Shown: positions 43,533-52,905 of the stretch, one piece after another
How the letters are laid out: every line of letters begins with the position of its first letter
Numbering within the stretch: the first letter of the stretch is position 1
Origin: JANXQG01 sp963780045
GTDB taxonomy: Bacteria; Planctomycetota; Planctomycetia; Pirellulales; Thermoguttaceae
Reading direction: 5' to 3'
NCBI GenBank assembly: GCA_963780045.1
Contig: CAVZZZ010000001.1
Span: 5,022,001-5,086,000, forward strand
Length of the DNA stretch: 64,000 nucleotides
Translations under genes and position numbers: made by a program
Notes under the pieces: generated by a model
What the model was told of the DNA's origin: nothing
The model's database searches: none
What the model saw: only the letters and a program-made list of their open reading frames with translations

Positions 43533-45022
43533 CGTCTGTTGCTTGCAGTTTCGTGCTATTTCGTCCTGGCCGTATTCGCCGGGTGCGTGCCGACGCCGAC
43601 GTCGCGTTCGATGGACCCGCAGAGCACATACACGCCTGCGTGGAACTCCGCGTCGCAGACGAACCCGGCGCCGGCCGGGTATCCGACCTCAGGCAACGGC
43701 ACACCCACTACAGTAACCGCGCGTTACGTCGATCCCAATGTAATGCCGGCCGGCGCCGCGCCGCCGCGCAGGGCGCCGGAGACATGTCTGCCGGGCCAGG
43801 ACCCTCGCCATGGCCGGCCGCCGCGCCCGCCACCGGACCGATGCCGGGACCGGGGCCCGCGCAGGGACCGAACGTTTCGCCTTACGACATGCCGAGCGGG
43901 CCCAGCGGGCCGCCGCCGGGCTATACCCGCCCCACGCCTTCGCAGACGACGGTCGTGGCGCCGGAATCGGACAAGAAGCCGGACGACGACGACAAGGAAT
44001 GGGACATCTCCCATTTGGCCCCCGATTACACTTGGAAGAAGATCAAAGAAAAGCTCGGCTGGGGACCGGACGAGCGGCTGGCCAAGATGGCCTACGACAA
44101 CGGCCAGGCGCTCTTCAACGAGGCCAGCAAGACCACAGCCCCCGAGGAGCGGCAGAAGAAATTCGAGGCCGCCGCCAAGGAGTTCTACACCGCCACCTGG
44201 CGCTGGCCCGACTCGACGATGGAAGAAGACGCCATGTTCCTCATGGCGGAATCGTACTTCTTCGCGGACCACTACGCCAAAGCGCAGGACACGCTTACGA
44301 ACCTCTTGAAAGCGCACGACAACACGCGTTATCTCGATATTGTCGTCGCCCGGCTGTTCGCCATCGGGACGTATTGGGAGCAGTTGGACCTGCAGTACCA
44401 CCGCTGGCCGCTGCGGCCCAACTTCACCGACAACACGCAGCCGCTGTTCGATACGATCGGCAACGCGCTGGCCTGCTACTCGCTGGTTTGGACGCACGAC
44501 CCAACCGGACCGCTGGCGGACATTGCGCTGTTCCGCGTGGCAAACTGCCACTTCCGCCGCGGCGAATGGGAAGATGCTGCCCAGCACTACGACATGCTCC
44601 GCCGCAACCATCCCAAGAGCAAATACCAGAAGGACGCGCACTTGCTGGAGCTGCAATGCAAGCTGCATATTTATCAGGGGCCGCTCTACTCGGTCGTGCC
44701 GCTGAAGGACGCCAAAGAGATCGCCGAGCAGACCCTCAAGCAGTTCCCGGGACAGCTCGGCGACGACGAGCAGCGGGTCCGCCATTCGTTAGACGTGATG
44801 TACGAGCAGTTCGCCGAACGTGAATGGGCAGTGGCGCAGTATTACGACCGCAAGGCCGACTACCGCGCCGCCCGCGAATACTACAAGGCCATTCTGCAGA
44901 AGTATCCCAAGAGCGCCTTCGCCCAGCGCGCCGCGCAGCGGATTGAAGAGACCAAGGGCCTGCCCGACGAACCGCCGAACCGTTTCCAATGGCTGACGTC
45001 GCCGTTCGGAGATGGAAAGTAG
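43383..45022 (+). CDS. Tetratricopeptide lipoprotein, BamD-like (one frameshift)
   Basis: The only open start found (43383) encodes a strange charged leader, KKPEARKSKMNKSEIRNK, derived from the word hairpin, before RLLLAVSCYFVLAVFAGC, a lipoprotein signal with lipobox (VFAGC). A base is missing near 43770, then come a Pro/Gly-rich linker and a TPR region: ERLAKMAYDNGQALFNEA, KKFEAAAKEFYTATWRWPDSTMEEDAMFLMAESYFFADHYAKAQDTL, ALFRVANCHFRRGEWEDAAQHYDMLRRNHPKSKY, AVAQYYDRKADYRAAREYYKAILQKYPKSAFAQRA. BamD-like proteins take part in outer-membrane protein assembly; in planctomycetes the exact role is unproven. LptE-like gene directly after. Confidence 0.75.
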
Positions 45023-45664
45023 GTGGAGCGAGGAGCAAGTGACCAAGTGACAAACGGAGAAAGGGAGAAAGGGAGAAAGGGAGAAAGGGAGAAAGCGAGG
45101 CGCACGTGGGTCTCCCTTTCTCCCCTGCTCCCCTTCTCCCTTTCTCGCCTGCTCCTCGCTCCCTGCTTGCTGCTGTTATTCACCGGCTGCCTGGGCAACT
45201 ACCAGTTCGGGGCGCGGACGCTCTTCCCCGAGGGCATCGAAACAGTCTACGTGCCGGTCTTCGATTCGGCCAGCTATCGCCGCGGCTTGGGCGAAGAGTT
45301 GACCGAGGCGGTGGTCAAGGAAATCGAGAAACGCACGCCTTACAAGGTCGTCTCTTCGCCCGGGGCGGCGGATACGGTGCTCATCGGCAAGATCGTCAGC
45401 GACAACAAGGCGGTGATTTTCGAGACAACCACGGGCAACCCCCGCGATTCGCAGCTTCGACTTGCGGTGAAGGTCAACTGGATCGACGAGCGCGGCCGGC
45501 CGGTCCGCAATATCCCGAACGTGCCGATTCCCGCTACGGCCGTCGACATTAGCGCCACCAGCGACATGGTGCCCGAAGTCGGACATTCGGTCGCCACCTC
45601 GCAGCAGGATATCATCAAGCAACTGGCGGAGCATATCGTTTCGCTGATGGAGAAGCCGTGGTAA
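45023..45664 (+). CDS. LptE-like lipoprotein with a repeat-derived leader
   Basis: GTG at 45023 directly follows the previous stop. The first 36 residues (ERGASDQVTNGEREKGRKG...) come from gggagaaag words of a hairpin; then SLSPLLPFSLSRLLLAPCLLLLFTGC is a lipoprotein signal, itself partly encoded by ctccc words, with the lipobox FTGC. The mature part, YQFGARTLFPEGIETVYVPVFDSASYRRGLGEELTEAVVKEIEKRTPYKVV and ADTVLIGKIVS, is the LptE/lipid-export assembly pattern. LptE is the outer-membrane plug of LPS transport; an LptF/G-type permease gene is 6 kb away. The true start might be an internal GTG. Confidence 0.78.
   Translation: MERGASDQVTNGEREKGRKGEREKARRTWVSLSPLLPFSLSRLLLAPCLLLLFTGCLGNYQFGARTLFPEGIETVYVPVFDSASYRRGLGEELTEAVVKEIEKRTPYKVVSSPGAADTVLIGKIVSDNKAVIFETTTGNPRDSQLRLAVKVNWIDERGRPVRNIPNVPIPATAVDISATSDMVPEVGHSVATSQQDIIKQLAEHIVSLMEKPW
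45056..45150. repeat. Word-type inverted repeat (gggagaaag family) inside the LptE leader
   Basis: Four tandem GGGAGAAAG words (about 45057-45095) are complementary to CTCCCTTTCTCCC and CCCTTCTCCCTTTCTC (45112-45146). The repeat is translated in frame as EREKGRKGEREK and SLSPLLPFSL. Same words as at 3124 and 7286. Confidence 0.75.
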
Positions 45665-45770
45665 GTTTTCAGTTTTCAGTGTTCAGCAGGCGATTGGCAA
45701 TTACCGGCGCGAGCCGGTAAGCTACTTTCGTTTGCTGAAAACTGAACACTGAAAGCTGAACACTCCCAAT
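45661..45770. repeat. Word-type inverted repeat (tcagtgttcag family) with inner hairpin
   Basis: TTTTCAGTTTTCAGTGTTCAG and CTGAAAACTGAACACTGAAAG form the outer stem; inside, TTACCGGC-GCGA-GCCGGTAA is an 8-bp perfect hairpin. It lies precisely between the LptE stop (45664) and the folP start (45769). Confidence 0.75.
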
Positions 45771-46602
45771 GTCCTGGCGCCTCCGCACAAAAACCCTCGC
45801 GCACGGCCGCGTTCCGCTGCTGATGGGCGTGGTCAACGTCACGCCAGACAGCTTTGCCGACGGCGGTCGGCACTTTGCGCCTGAAGCGGCGGTTGAGCAC
45901 GGACTGAGGCTGGCGGCCGAGGGGGCTGACTTACTGGACATCGGCGGGCAGAGCACGCGGCCCGGCGCTGTACCCGTTGATGCCGAGGAAGAACTGCGGC
46001 GCGTGCTGCCGGTCGTAACCGTGCTATGCCGGCAAACGACTGTGCCTGTCTCAGTCGATACGTTCCACGCGGCCGTGGCAGCCGCCTGTCTCGATGCCGG
46101 CGTAGAGGCAATCAACGATGTTACCGGACTGGCCGACCCAGGAATGATCTCATTGGCCGTCGCGCGTGCGTGTGGCGTCTGCGTGATGCACATGCAGGGC
46201 AGGCCGCGGACGATGCAGCGCAACCCGCGCTACGGGGACGTAGTTGAAGATGTCTACGCGTGGCTGGCCGCGAGGCGCGATGAGCTGACGTCCGCCGGAA
46301 TTGAACGGGCGCGGATAGCGCTTGATCCGGGCATCGGCTTTGGCAAGACCGCCGTGCATAACATGGCGATCCTGAATCATCTTGGCCGCTATCGCGAGCT
46401 TGGCTGTCCGCTGTTGGTGGGCCTTTCGCGGAAGGCCTTCATAGGCCACGTGCTGGGCAACGTGTCATTGGATCGAACGTTTGGCACGATCGGCGCCGCG
46501 CTGGCCACCGCGCGGAACGGCGCAGACATCCTGCGCGTCCACGACGTGGCAGCCGTCCGGCAAGCGCTGCTTTTGTTCGAGGCTGCAGGCGGCTTCGTTT
46601 GA
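45769..46602 (+). CDS. folP: Dihydropteroate synthase
   Basis: 277 residues with all family motifs: LLMGVVNVTPDSFADGG (pterin/phosphate binding loop 1), ADLLDIGGQSTRPGA (loop 2), SVDTFHAAVA, EAINDVTG, VCVMHMQGRPRTMQ, ALDPGIGFGKT, LLVGLSRKAFIG and ILRVHDVAAVRQAL. It joins p-aminobenzoate to hydroxymethyl-dihydropterin pyrophosphate in folate synthesis. No other fol gene is in the window. Start ATG at 45769 overlaps the end of the hairpin. Confidence 0.95.
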   Translation: MSWRLRTKTLAHGRVPLLMGVVNVTPDSFADGGRHFAPEAAVEHGLRLAAEGADLLDIGGQSTRPGAVPVDAEEELRRVLPVVTVLCRQTTVPVSVDTFHAAVAAACLDAGVEAINDVTGLADPGMISLAVARACGVCVMHMQGRPRTMQRNPRYGDVVEDVYAWLAARRDELTSAGIERARIALDPGIGFGKTAVHNMAILNHLGRYRELGCPLLVGLSRKAFIGHVLGNVSLDRTFGTIGAALATARNGADILRVHDVAAVRQALLLFEAAGGFV

Positions 46603-46710
46603 CGGCACTCATCACGCTATTTCGCGGTGCCCCCGATCCGCCGTGATTTCCTGACAACTGCAGCGGTTATACTGTCAGTGTGGACATCATCTGGCTCAGA
46701 GTAGTCGCAG

Positions 46711-47049
46711 CTACTTCGCCACGACCTTTAGTATCCCGCGGCGTCCGCGTTGCGGGCTTCTCACTCGCAGAACAATGTCTACATCGACCGCTAGGGCATT
46801 GAGAAGCTCCAGCAGTCGCTCTACGGAAAAGCCGGTAAAGCGGCCATTCATTAGCTTCGACACGTCCGGCTGCTTTAATCTGAGCAACTTTGCGGCTTTG
46901 ACCTGCGACAGCCCTAAAGCTTTAATCCGTTGATATAGCTGGCGAGTCAACTCTGCCTTTGTCTGAAGATCGCAAGCATCCGGCAGTTCGAGATCGGCAA
47001 ACACGTTGCTGCGACCAACTTCAACGGGAGTTTTGTTGACGGGCTTCAT
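46711..47049 (-). CDS. XRE-family antitoxin-like regulator
   Basis: 112 residues. The helix-turn-helix is LTRQLYQRIKALGLSQVKAAKLLRLKQPDVSKLMNGRFTGFSVERLLELLNAL (about residues 33-85), typical of HigA/MqsA-type XRE antitoxins with QPDVSKLMNG recognition helix. The N-terminal 30 residues (TPVEVGRSNVFADLELPDACDLQTKAEL) match the HTH_37-type family that represses its own operon. No toxin gene is next to it: the frame upstream ends at 47161 and downstream at 46602, so it is solitary or the partner was lost. A palindromic operator lies in the promoter. Confidence 0.75.
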   Translation of the reverse strand: MKPVNKTPVEVGRSNVFADLELPDACDLQTKAELTRQLYQRIKALGLSQVKAAKLLRLKQPDVSKLMNGRFTGFSVERLLELLNALAVDVDIVLRVRSPQRGRRGILKVVAK

Positions 47050-47073
47050 TTGCTTTCTTCCTCGTTGCCCTAC

Positions 47074-47091
47074 TATAGTAAATCTACTATA
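47074..47091 (-). promoter_or_regulatory. Operator palindrome of the XRE gene
   Basis: TATAGTA-GATT-TACTATA (minus strand), a perfect 7-bp inverted repeat 25-42 bases before the start codon. TTGACG with TAGATT 17 bases later could be the promoter, in which case the palindrome overlaps the -10. This fits autorepression by the XRE protein. Confidence 0.6.
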
Positions 47092-47160
47092 CTCTCAATG
47101 GTTCGTCAATACCGTCGAGTCGATGGATAACCAATACTCCGATTGAGACGGAAATCTGAA

Positions 47161-48020
47161 CTAGCGGCTCGCCGGCCGCACCGGCTTGAACCTTTCGTCC
47201 GGCAAAGAGATCGCCGTGATCCGCAGGCCGAATTTGTCGCCCACTTTGACCGCCTCACCGCAGGCGACGGCCTGGTTGCCGACCTCCAAATCGAGCATCT
47301 GCTCGCACGACTTGTCGAACTGGATGATCGCGCCGGACCGAGCTCGACGATGCGGCTGAGCGCCTGCCGCTTTTCGGCCAGTGTGACGACGACCGGCACT
47401 TTGATCCGCAACAGGCTCCGCGTGTAAGGCGGCAAGTCGCGGGAACTGAGCGAGAGCGTCGGCGGCGACTTGCGCTTCGATTGGCCGATCAACGTGTCGG
47501 ACTGCTGTCCAGCATCCAGCAGACTCTCTGGAGTCGTCATCGGCCAAATCAGGGCGAGCTTCTGCTCCGCCGCGCCAGCCCGGCCGGCAATGAACGTCAA
47601 AACCTCCGCACTGTTTGATACGCCGCCGAGCCGCAGCGCTTCAGCCGTGCTTTCGACCCAAACTGCGCGGAAGTCCTGCGCCAACCAGGTATCGGGCAGC
47701 AAGTTCATACCCAATTCCTGGGCCATCGTTGCCAACCGGCTCGTGCCTCCGGCGTCCGGCTTGGCGCACCAGGCCGGCACAAGGTCACCGGCGGCCGGCA
47801 GAGCAAGAACGAACGATTCGCGATCGGTTTTCAGCAGCACGAGCAAAGCCGGGCCGCTCAATTCCGAAGAAATCGCCGACGATTGCAGCTTTTCGTGCTG
47901 CCCGACTGCGATCTGGACTTCGCGCTGGAAAGCCCTGCTAATGGCGGCGGCGGCTTCCGACGCGCCGGATTTGCACGACGCCAGGATCGCGGCGTTGGTC
48001 TGCTGTGTGAATTCAGACAT
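47161..48020 (-). CDS. FliM/FliN-family flagellar motor switch protein (one frameshift)
   Basis: The N-terminal 190 residues (FTQQTNAAILASCKSGASEAAAAISRAFQREVQIAV, GPALLVLLKTDRESFVLALPAAGDLVPAWC) are typical of planctomycete FliN-like proteins with a CheC/FliM-like region. The C-terminal SpoA domain starts RSLLRIKVPVVVTLAEKRQALSRIVELGPG; after one missing base near 47340 it continues AIIQFDKSCEQMLDLEVGNQAVACGEAVKVGDKFGLRITAI. This is the FliN/YscQ C-ring fold. In the motor it would sit in the C-ring with FliM/FliG. Isolated from the other flagellar genes here, but the planctomycete flagellar genes are usually scattered. Confidence 0.78.
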
Positions 48021-48113
48021 GCGGGATTACCGGGATTAAACGTCCGACGGTGAACGGCTTCGTCGTTCCGTTATCGGCCGTTTCGCCGGCAAACTTGACG
48101 TAATCGGCACAGT

Positions 48114-49433
48114 TCACGTGAAACGCGGCGTCGCCGATCGCAGCCAGCCGGCTTTGCTGGCCGTCGCTTGGGTCGCCTGGCGAGCCAGCGCGACCATCGT
48201 TGCCAGGCCTACGATGCCTGTCACGCTGAAACCGAGCATGAATGACAGGTTTGCAAGCGGCACGGCGGAAACCGCCAGCAGCAGCACGCCCCAAGGCCAC
48301 GCCGGCGAGGCCCAGAGCATTACCAGCGGGATTGCCAGCAACGTCTGGTCGTAAACGAGGAAGTGCGGCGGGAACATCATCATCATCAACACGCCGCAGG
48401 CGTATTCGTAGTTCCTGCGGCACATTCCCCGCCCCATGCCCGGCCAAAACACGGGTGAGAAACTCATCCGGCTTCCGCGGCACATGCGCCGCCGACGGGC
48501 GCTGTAGCCGTTAGCTTCCGACAAACCGCCAAAGGGCCGCCGGGCGGCGACGACGCGGCACAGGGTCAGCGCCGCCACGGCGCTGGTCACGGCATAGACG
48601 GTCCTCATCGCCGGTATCTTCAGCCCCGGCAGCCCCGCCGCGTCGATCAAGTTGCTGGCAATGCCGGCGAACGACTGCTGGAACAACGGCGAATAGACGT
48701 AGGCCCGCAAGCTTGCTGCAATGACGGACATGGCGCGAACGTAGTCCAGCCAGATGCCCGGTCCCGGCGCAAGCGCTACGACAACGAACTGGAGCGCACC
48801 GCCGACTGCCAAGCCCAGCATGGTCCGCACGTCGCGGCGGATCAGCATCCACATCGCCACCCCGACGGCGAGCTGCGGCTTGACGGCCAGCAGCGAAAGC
48901 ACGATTCCCGCCGACAACCTCCGGCCGCGGCGGTGCAAGGTCAGTCCGCAGGTCAGGACGAGCAAGAGCATGGGCGACAGATGGCCGATGCCGACCGCGA
49001 TCCACATTGGCAGCAGGGCCGCCAGGCCCAGGAGCATGTTGATCCGCCAGTGCCGCGGCAAAGGCGTCGTGCGAAAGAAGATTGTCGCACATACCGCCAG
49101 GCACGCGATCTGAAGCACCCACCAAACGTCCAGCGCCGCCGAGGGCGACAACCGTCCAAGCGGGGCCACGGCCAGCGCCAACGTTGGCGGATAGAGCGAC
49201 CGTTGCGGGTCATCGCGGAGCGGCGCTTGAAGCTCTCGAAAATACTCCTGGTCGTAGAGCCGCGCGGATTCGCCGCGGGCGACGATCGACCCGGCCGTGT
49301 AGAACTGCAGGAAATCTCCACCGCAGCCTCCGGTTTCCGGCCGGCGGTTCAGCACGTAGCTTTCCCACACAGCCATTATGGCCAACGCGATGAGCAGCGC
49401 CCGCGCCATGTCACTCACACGCCATTGCGACAT
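48114..49433 (-). CDS. GT87/DUF2029 family membrane glycosyltransferase
   Basis: ATG at 49433 follows GGGAGGAATTCGC, a good ribosome site. 440 residues with about ten membrane helices. The first loop carries the catalytic-type motif GCGGDFLQFYTAGSIVARGESARLYDQEYF (D-F-x-x-F-Y-x-A, the DUF2029 signature). Later parts include YPPTLALAVAPLGRLSP, GLTLHRRGRRLSAGIVLSLLAVKPQLAVGVAMWMLIRR and VYSPLFQQSFAG. Family members transfer mannose or other sugars from polyprenyl phosphates. A cluster with YfhO-like gene on the opposite strand 240 bases away suggests glycolipid or glycoprotein modification. Confidence 0.82.
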   Translation of the reverse strand: MSQWRVSDMARALLIALAIMAVWESYVLNRRPETGGCGGDFLQFYTAGSIVARGESARLYDQEYFRELQAPLRDDPQRSLYPPTLALAVAPLGRLSPSAALDVWWVLQIACLAVCATIFFRTTPLPRHWRINMLLGLAALLPMWIAVGIGHLSPMLLLVLTCGLTLHRRGRRLSAGIVLSLLAVKPQLAVGVAMWMLIRRDVRTMLGLAVGGALQFVVVALAPGPGIWLDYVRAMSVIAASLRAYVYSPLFQQSFAGIASNLIDAAGLPGLKIPAMRTVYAVTSAVAALTLCRVVAARRPFGGLSEANGYSARRRRMCRGSRMSFSPVFWPGMGRGMCRRNYEYACGVLMMMMFPPHFLVYDQTLLAIPLVMLWASPAWPWGVLLLAVSAVPLANLSFMLGFSVTGIVGLATMVALARQATQATASKAGWLRSATPRFT

Positions 49434-49572
49434 GCGAATTCCTCCCAAGAGTTCCAGGCGGCGCAACCGGCACCAGCTTCGCGCGGCAACGCCCTTAGAA
49501 TCTAGGTCACGAATTGCGATCGTGGCGCCAATCGCAAGACGTGACCGGCAAAGGCACTCGTTCCACGCTTCG

Positions 49573-49601
49573 CTCGTTCCCACGCTCCGCGTGGGAACGA
49601 G
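49573..49601. terminator. Perfect 13-bp hairpin (ctcgttcccacgc family)
   Basis: CTCGTTCCCACGC-TCC-GCGTGGGAACGAG, a perfect stem with a three-base loop, in the divergent gap between the GT87 and YfhO-like genes. This sequence type recurs in many unrelated bacterial genomes and is not a strict terminator here because both adjacent genes point away. Confidence 0.75.
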
Positions 49602-49672
49602 GGGGATTTGGACCTTCCCCAACTCCAACGTGACCTATCTTTATTAAACGACTGAAGATAACTGACAAGACT

Positions 49673-52167
49673 ATGCCGCGTCGCCTCAGCAACCTGTTTC
49701 CCCGCGTGTCGGCACATAGCGAACGCGACCTTTTTGCCTGGTCGCTTTTGGCGGGAACCATCTTGTTGTGCGTCTTGGCGATGCCGTTTTTTTCGGGCGG
49801 GCTGTACACGGCCGACGAGCTGGGCAGTTTTCACCTTCCCGCCCGCGCGTTTTACGCGCAACAACTCGCCCGCGGCGAGCCGTTCGATTGGATGCCGGGC
49901 ATTTATTCGGGGTTTTACCTTACGGGCGACGGGGAGGTGGGAACTTACCATCCGCTGCACTATTTCCTTTATCGCTTTTTGCCGTTGCAGGCCGCGATGG
50001 GCTGGGAATACCTGTTGAGCTATCCGCTTATGCTGTGGGGAATGTATGTACTCCTCCGGCGGCGGTTGCCGCGGCGCGACGCGGCAATGGTCGGCAGCCT
50101 GGCCTTTACCGTTTGCAGTTTCAACCTCCTGCACTTCGTCCATCCCAATGAAGTCGCGGCCGTTGCCCATATTCCCTGGCTGCTGGCGATGACCGACATC
50201 GTGCTGGTCGAGGCCAAGCGCTGGCGGGTGGCGTTTGCACAGGCGTTTCTGGCCTTGCTCACCGGCTCGCAGTTGTTGCTGGGCTGTCCGCAGTTCGTGT
50301 GGTATTCGCTGTTGGCCGAAACCAGTTTCGGCGCGTTCCTGATGATCACGCGGAGGTACGCTCCCCGCGAGGGCTGCGAAAACATGCCCACTTGCAAAAC
50401 CTGCGTCGGCTGCCGCCACAGCTCAATAGGGCACGTCGTCATGGCCAAGGCGATCGGCCTTTTGATCGGCGCGGTGCAGCTCTTGCCGACGCTCGATGCG
50501 TTGCGGCAAAGCACGCTGAGCCGCGGCGGCCAGTCGCTCGAAGGCGCAACGCTGCACCCGATCAATCTCATCCAACTGATCGCCCCGTACATGCCGATTG
50601 ACCGAGCCTTCGGCGGCAGTGCCCACGAACTGGGCCTTTACGTCGGAGCGGTGCCGCTGATGCTGGCCCTATGGGTCTTCGTCCGTCGCGCCGAACTCGG
50701 CGGCATGCGACGTTTAGCCCAGGCCGCCGCCGCCTTTGCCGTGGCATCGCTCTTCCTGGCGGTGGGCAGCCGCTTTGCATCCGCAGGATGGACCTCCGGG
50801 TCTGTCCCAACGTCGCCCGGTGCATCCGAATGTTCAATCTTGGGCCTGATTTGGGCATCGTGGCTCCATTTTTCCTGCCGCTACACGGTGCTGTTCCAAC
50901 TCGCCGTGGCAGTGCTGGCGGCGATTGGCTTCGTGCTCGTCGAGCGCAAAGCGCGGCAAAACTGGAAAATACAGCGGCACTCCGCGAAGCCCGTAGGATG
51001 GACCTCCGATTCCGTCCTGCTCCGACCCAGTGGCTCGGCGCGTCCCCTTTGGCTAGCTCTCTGGCGACAGTACGAAGTTCTGGGCGGCACGGTCTTGGCA
51101 AGCTTGGCCGTCGCCGTGGCGGGATTGATTCTCCAAGTCGGGCATCACGTCGCCTCGCCGTCGCGCGTGCTGGTGGGACCGCTGCTGATGGCCTCGGCCG
51201 CGCTGCTGGTGATCGCCGCCGCCAATGGCGTCCGCGGCGCTCTGGTCGGCCTGGTCCTGTTCATGGCGGCCGACCTGGGCTATTACGGACTGAGCTGCAC
51301 GTTGGGCCAATCGGCCGCCCGGCCGGAGGCGCTGCTGGCATCGACCATCGCGCCGCCCGTCGACCGCCGCAACGCGGACTGTGGAAGCGCCGCCGATCCC
51401 GCCCTTGTCAACTGCGCGGAGCGCGTCTTTGCGCCGCCAACTGGCGACGGGGGGCCGGCAATCGGCAATCAGATGACGCTGGCCGGTTGGCAACGCACCG
51501 ACGGCTGCGCCGCCTTGAAGCCGCGGAAGATGCTCGACTACTTCCAGCTTGACGCTTTGAGGGTATCATCGACGCGGTGGGTGCATCGCGGGGCGTCGAC
51601 CGAATGCATCCAGGGCCTCCTGCCATTTAATGACGAGTGGTTGCAAGTGCCCGATCCGTTGCCGCCGGCGCGGCTGGTGACGCGCGTGGTCCAGAGCAAC
51701 CATCCAGCCGCCGACTTGGCGCGCATCGACCTCCGCCGGGAAGCTCTTTGTGACCCGGGAGACTGTTCCGAGTTTTGTATTAGCAAAGGCGGCACTGTCC
51801 CCCTTGCCGCGAGTGGCACGCCGGGGACGGCCGAAGTCGTCTACCGCGGCAGCAGCCAATTAGCGGTACAAGTCAGTTGTCCATCGCGGCAACTATTGGT
51901 CATAGCCGAGAGCTATCATTCCGGCTGGATGTGTGCGATCAACGGCACGCCGGCCAACGTCTATCGCATCAACGGCGATTTCATGGGTTGCGTAGTGGGA
52001 CCGGGCGCGGCGTGGTCCGCCTCGAGTTCCGGCCCGAAACTCTCGCTCGCGGCCGGCTTACCACTTTGATCGGGCTAGGCATGATCGGGCTCTGCTTCTT
52101 CACCGCCGCACCGCGCCGGCATGTGACATTCGTGGAAAAGATCAGCCTCGGCATGCCGTCGCGGTAA
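49673..52167 (+). CDS. YfhO-like polytopic membrane protein (one frameshift)
   Basis: About 830 residues with some twelve membrane segments. The family N-terminal pattern is LFAWSLLAGTILLCVLAMPFFSGGLYTADELGSFHLPARAFYAQQLARGEPFDW and HPLHYFLYRFLPLQAAMGWEYL; the C-terminal soluble part ends VIAESYHSGWMCAINGTPANVYRINGDFMGCVVGPG. After one missing base near 52010 come VVRLEFRPETLARGRLTTLIGLGMIGLCFF, the expected YfhO tail. YfhO transfers sugars to surface polymers or enables glycosylation. Two short repeats (AGGATGGACCTCCG, at 50785 and 50995) are inserted in frame as GWTSGSV and GWTSDSV. Confidence 0.75.
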
Positions 52168-52380
52168 GGCCGTGCTATGAAGTCGAAGCATGAGGCTTAT
52201 TCAGAGCGGACCGCATTCATGGCGTCGGTTGTCCATTGTGCGGCTCATGCGCACGCACAGCAACTCATTGTTCTCGATTCCGCGTTCTCGATTCCGCAGA
52301 TGCACGTGAGCACCCTTGAAGGGTTCCGACATTATTCCTATAATGGTGTTACAAAAAGTTACGTCCCCGGAGGCCTAGGA

Positions 52381-52614
52381 ATGTCTATCGCACTGCCACT
52401 TGATCAGATGTCGATGCCGGAGAAACTAGAAGTGATGGAGTCTCTCTGGGCCGATCTGTCGCGGCATCCCGCCGAATTGCCCTCGCCTGACTGGCACACG
52501 AGTGTGCTTGCCGACCGAAGGCGGTTTGCCGACGAAGGCAAAGCGCAGTTCATCGACTGGAACGACGCCGTGTCGCAGCTTCGGAAGGGCTCGAGTGAAC
52601 ATTCGGCTCCTTGA
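52381..52614 (+). CDS. Addiction-module antitoxin (TIGR02574-type)
   Basis: ATG at 52381 has GGAGG eight bases upstream. 77 residues: MSMPEKLEVMESLWADLSRHP, then PSPDWHTSVLADRRRFADEGKAQFIDWNDAVSQLR. This is the usual addiction-module component pattern (EKL.LME.LW..L.......P.WH...L..R.......) with the Leu-rich first half dimerising and the second half binding a ParE-like toxin. It overlaps the toxin gene by 20 bases. Confidence 0.85.
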   Translation: MSIALPLDQMSMPEKLEVMESLWADLSRHPAELPSPDWHTSVLADRRRFADEGKAQFIDWNDAVSQLRKGSSEHSAP

Positions 52615-52831
52615 TTGCGCTCAGGAAGACTTGCAATCCGGCTTTCGATTCTACGAGGACAACGCCCCCGGGCTGGGCGACTATTTTCTTTCTTCGATTG
52701 ACGCCGATGTGAAGTCGCTGCGGGTCTATGCCGGCATTCACGAGATTGTCGAGGGTTTTCATCGCATGCTGGCGAAGCGGTTTCCCTTCGCCATCTATTA
52801 CACGTTTACTGCCGATCGAATCGACATTTAG
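52595..52831 (+). pseudogene. RelE/ParE-type toxin with premature TAG stop
   Basis: GTG at 52595. NIRLLDCAQEDLQSGFRFYEDNAPGLGDYFLSSIDADVKSLRVYAGIHEIVEGFHRMLAKRFPFAIYYTFTADRIDI is a ParE-like toxin up to the amber codon at 52829-52831. The same frame continues beyond the TAG as AILDCRRDPTWIERRLRRAQENR and TGA at 52903, the typical ParE C-terminus (..VLAVLDCRRDP..W....), so 24 codons are cut off. No indel is needed, only one point change. Loss of the last strand and helix probably lowers or removes toxicity. Confidence 0.72.
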
Positions 52832-52905
52832 GCCATTCTCGATTGCCGTCGCGATCCAACTTGGATTGAACGGCGGCTACGACGGGCGCAAGAAAACCGC
52901 TGATC

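Noticed and set aside
52829..52831. TAG read as a sense codon in the toxin
   Set aside because: TAG is the normal stop of other genes here, e.g. the acetyltransferase (14629) and the BamD-like gene (45022).
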